Assembly: GCA_015520065.1 (NCBI GenBank)
Contig: WAQV01000025.1
Location: 1-5,016 of the forward strand
Length of the DNA: 5,016 bases
Source: Candidatus Pacearchaeota archaeon
GTDB taxonomy: Archaea > Nanobdellota > Nanobdellia > Pacearchaeales > GW2011-AR1
Direction of reading: 5' to 3'
Below the pieces are notes generated by a model. The model saw only the letters and a list, made by a program, of their open reading frames with translations. It searched no databases and was not told where the DNA came from. Shown piece by piece: positions 3,761-5,016 of this stretch. Position 1 is the first letter of the stretch; the number at the start of each line of letters is the position of its first letter. A program made the translations under genes and the position numbers.

Positions 3761-5016
3761 ATACTCAGCAAAAACTCAAAAAATATCTGCAAGAGATTGA
3801 AAAAAACGACCAGAAAGGCAAGAAAATAAATGCTTTTATTGAATTAAGAGATGAAAAAGAGCTTTTTGCCGAAGCAAAAGCAATTGATGAGAAAATAAAA
3901 AAAGGAAAAGCCGGAAAGCTTGCAGGTCAGATTATAGCAGTAAAGGCAAACATAAATGTTTTAGGTCTGCATGCATCATGCGCAAGCAAGACTCTTGAAA
4001 ACTATAAGGCAACTTATGATGCAACAGTTATTAAGAAAATTAAAGAGGAAGATGGTTTAATTATAGGCATGACAAATATGGATGAGTTTGCATGCGGCAG
4101 TTCCGGAGAAAGCAGTGCTTTTGGTCCTACAAAGAATCCTGCTGCTCTAAAGTCAGGTAAAGAACTTATTCCAGGCGGTTCCAGTTCCGGAAGTGCAGCA
4201 GCTGTTGCAGCTGGTTTTTGTGATATGGCTCTGGGCAGTGATACTGGCGGAAGCATAAGAAATCCTGCAAGCCATTGCGGTGTTATAGGAGTTAAACCAA
4301 GCTATGGTGTTGTAAGCAGATACGGGTTAATTGATTTAAGCATGTCTTTAGACCAGATAGGACCAATAACAAAAAGCGTAACTGATGCAGCCTTGCTGTT
4401 AAGTGTCACTCAAGGAAAAGATGAAAAAGACGCTATATCTATTGATTCAGAAAAAATTGACTTAAACAGCATAAAAAACACTCCTGCAGAAATAACAATT
4501 GGAATTCCGGATTTAGATGGCATTAGTGTTGATAGCAGAATTAAAGAGTTAATTGAGAGGAAACTAAACGATGTTGCCAATCAATGCAACTGGAGTATAA
4601 AAAAAGTAAGAATTGACCATATACAACTGGCAGTTGAAACTTACTATCCTCTCGTCTATGTAGAATTTTTTTCAGCCACGAGAAGATTTGATGGAAGACG
4701 TTACGGCCTTAAAATTGAGAAAAATTCAGGGCCGGAAGTTTTAAGACGAATTTTAGGAGGGAGTGAAATAAGCAAGGCTGAATACCATGGAAGATATTAT
4801 CATCTTGCATTGAGAGCAAAAAAACTGATTGAAAAAGAATTTGAAAGAGTTTTTCGTGAGGAAATGGTAGATTGCATAGTTCTTCCAACAGTTCCAAGGC
4901 TGCCTCATGAAATCGGAAAGAAAATCACTCTTGAAGAGATGTATGGATATGATGCTCTAACAATTCCTTCAAACCTTGCTGGCAACTGTGCTGTAAGTGT
5001 TCCTGCAGGAGAGATT
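3757..5016 (+). CDS. gatA: Asp-tRNA(Asn)/Glu-tRNA(Gln) amidotransferase subunit A, 3' end beyond the window
   Basis: The glutaminase subunit of GatCAB, which releases ammonia from glutamine to amidate Asp-tRNA(Asn), or Glu-tRNA(Gln) where no GatDE acts. The frame gives 420 residues with no stop. GatA is usually about 450-490 aa, so some 30-70 C-terminal residues are missing. The amidase-signature triad is complete: Lys63 in IIAVKANINVLG, Ser142 in PGGSSSGSAAA and nucleophile Ser166 in GSDTGGSIRNP. The 24-residue gap between the serines is standard. GatA-specific features include SRYGLIDLSMSLDQIGPI, the RRFDGRRYG segment (about 310-320) and the TIPSNLAGN stretch near the edge. ATG 3757 is the only plausible start, since an in-frame TAA lies at 3742-3744. 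Two unrelated genes separate it from the probable gatC. Together with the non-discriminating AspRS it points to tRNA-dependent asparagine formation. Confidence 0.96.
   Translation, partial: MNTQQKLKKYLQEIEKNDQKGKKINAFIELRDEKELFAEAKAIDEKIKKGKAGKLAGQIIAVKANINVLGLHASCASKTLENYKATYDATVIKKIKEEDGLIIGMTNMDEFACGSSGESSAFGPTKNPAALKSGKELIPGGSSSGSAAAVAAGFCDMALGSDTGGSIRNPASHCGVIGVKPSYGVVSRYGLIDLSMSLDQIGPITKSVTDAALLLSVTQGKDEKDAISIDSEKIDLNSIKNTPAEITIGIPDLDGISVDSRIKELIERKLNDVANQCNWSIKKVRIDHIQLAVETYYPLVYVEFFSATRRFDGRRYGLKIEKNSGPEVLRRILGGSEISKAEYHGRYYHLALRAKKLIEKEFERVFREEMVDCIVLPTVPRLPHEIGKKITLEEMYGYDALTIPSNLAGNCAVSVPAGEI

Noticed and set aside
4099..4190. Repeated AGTTCCGGA units in gatA
   Set aside because: Both copies encode Ser-Ser-Gly in the conserved amidase signature region. 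This is codon reuse, not a DNA repeat element.
4014..4897. Minus-strand open frames opposite gatA (4014-4256 and 4709-4897)
   Set aside because: They lie opposite the amidase signature and other conserved GatA segments and have no independent support.
1..5016. CRISPR array, tRNA gene, insertion sequence or prophage
   Set aside because: I find no spaced direct repeats, no cloverleaf with a T-arm GTTCRA signature, no transposase or phage motifs and no terminal inverted repeats. Intergenic gaps are all under about 80 nt.

Overview
This is a gene-dense, AT-rich window (about one third G+C by eye) with every recognisable gene on the + strand. It looks archaeal. The aspartyl-tRNA synthetase is the short archaeal/eukaryotic-type enzyme (435 aa) and lacks the large insertion of the bacterial enzyme (about 590 aa). 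TATA-like boxes sit about 24-32 nt before several start codons, and recognisable Shine-Dalgarno sites are scarce, as expected for leaderless or near-leaderless archaeal transcripts. The small genes, tight spacing and divergent small subunits suggest a reduced-genome archaeon of the DPANN type (Woese-/Pacearchaeota-like). That lineage placement is inference; no rRNA is present.

Layout: (1) 1-69, the last 22 codons of an unidentified gene. (2) 111-1418, aspS, whose two tRNA-discrimination positions (His35, Pro94) have the non-discriminating form. (3) 1463-1804, panD, a pyruvoyl-type aspartate 1-decarboxylase behind a clear TATA box placed for a leaderless mRNA. (4) 1853-3677, a probable operon: a small acidic protein read as a divergent GatC, a UMPH-1/NT5C3-type HAD 5'-nucleotidase 11 nt downstream, and a class I SAM methyltransferase overlapping the nucleotidase by 4 nt. 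(5) 3757-5016, gatA, with its own probable promoter and an intact Lys63/Ser142/Ser166 triad, cut by the window edge. No intergenic gap exceeds about 80 nt. I see no tRNA, rRNA, CRISPR array, insertion sequence or other mobile element.

How the parts fit: a non-discriminating AspRS charges both tRNA-Asp and tRNA-Asn with aspartate, and the GatCAB amidotransferase converts Asp-tRNA(Asn) to Asn-tRNA(Asn). The window holds the synthetase, GatA and probably GatC; the 5' gene tail could be GatB, but that is weakly supported. PanD also consumes aspartate, making beta-alanine for pantothenate/CoA. The neighbourhood is therefore centred on aspartate use.

Most of this is housekeeping content, and I do not see a clearly new system. 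The points most worth following up are the probable divergent GatC that could be left as a hypothetical protein, the bacterial-type PanD in an archaeal setting, and the translationally coupled nucleotidase-methyltransferase pair lying between gatC and gatA.
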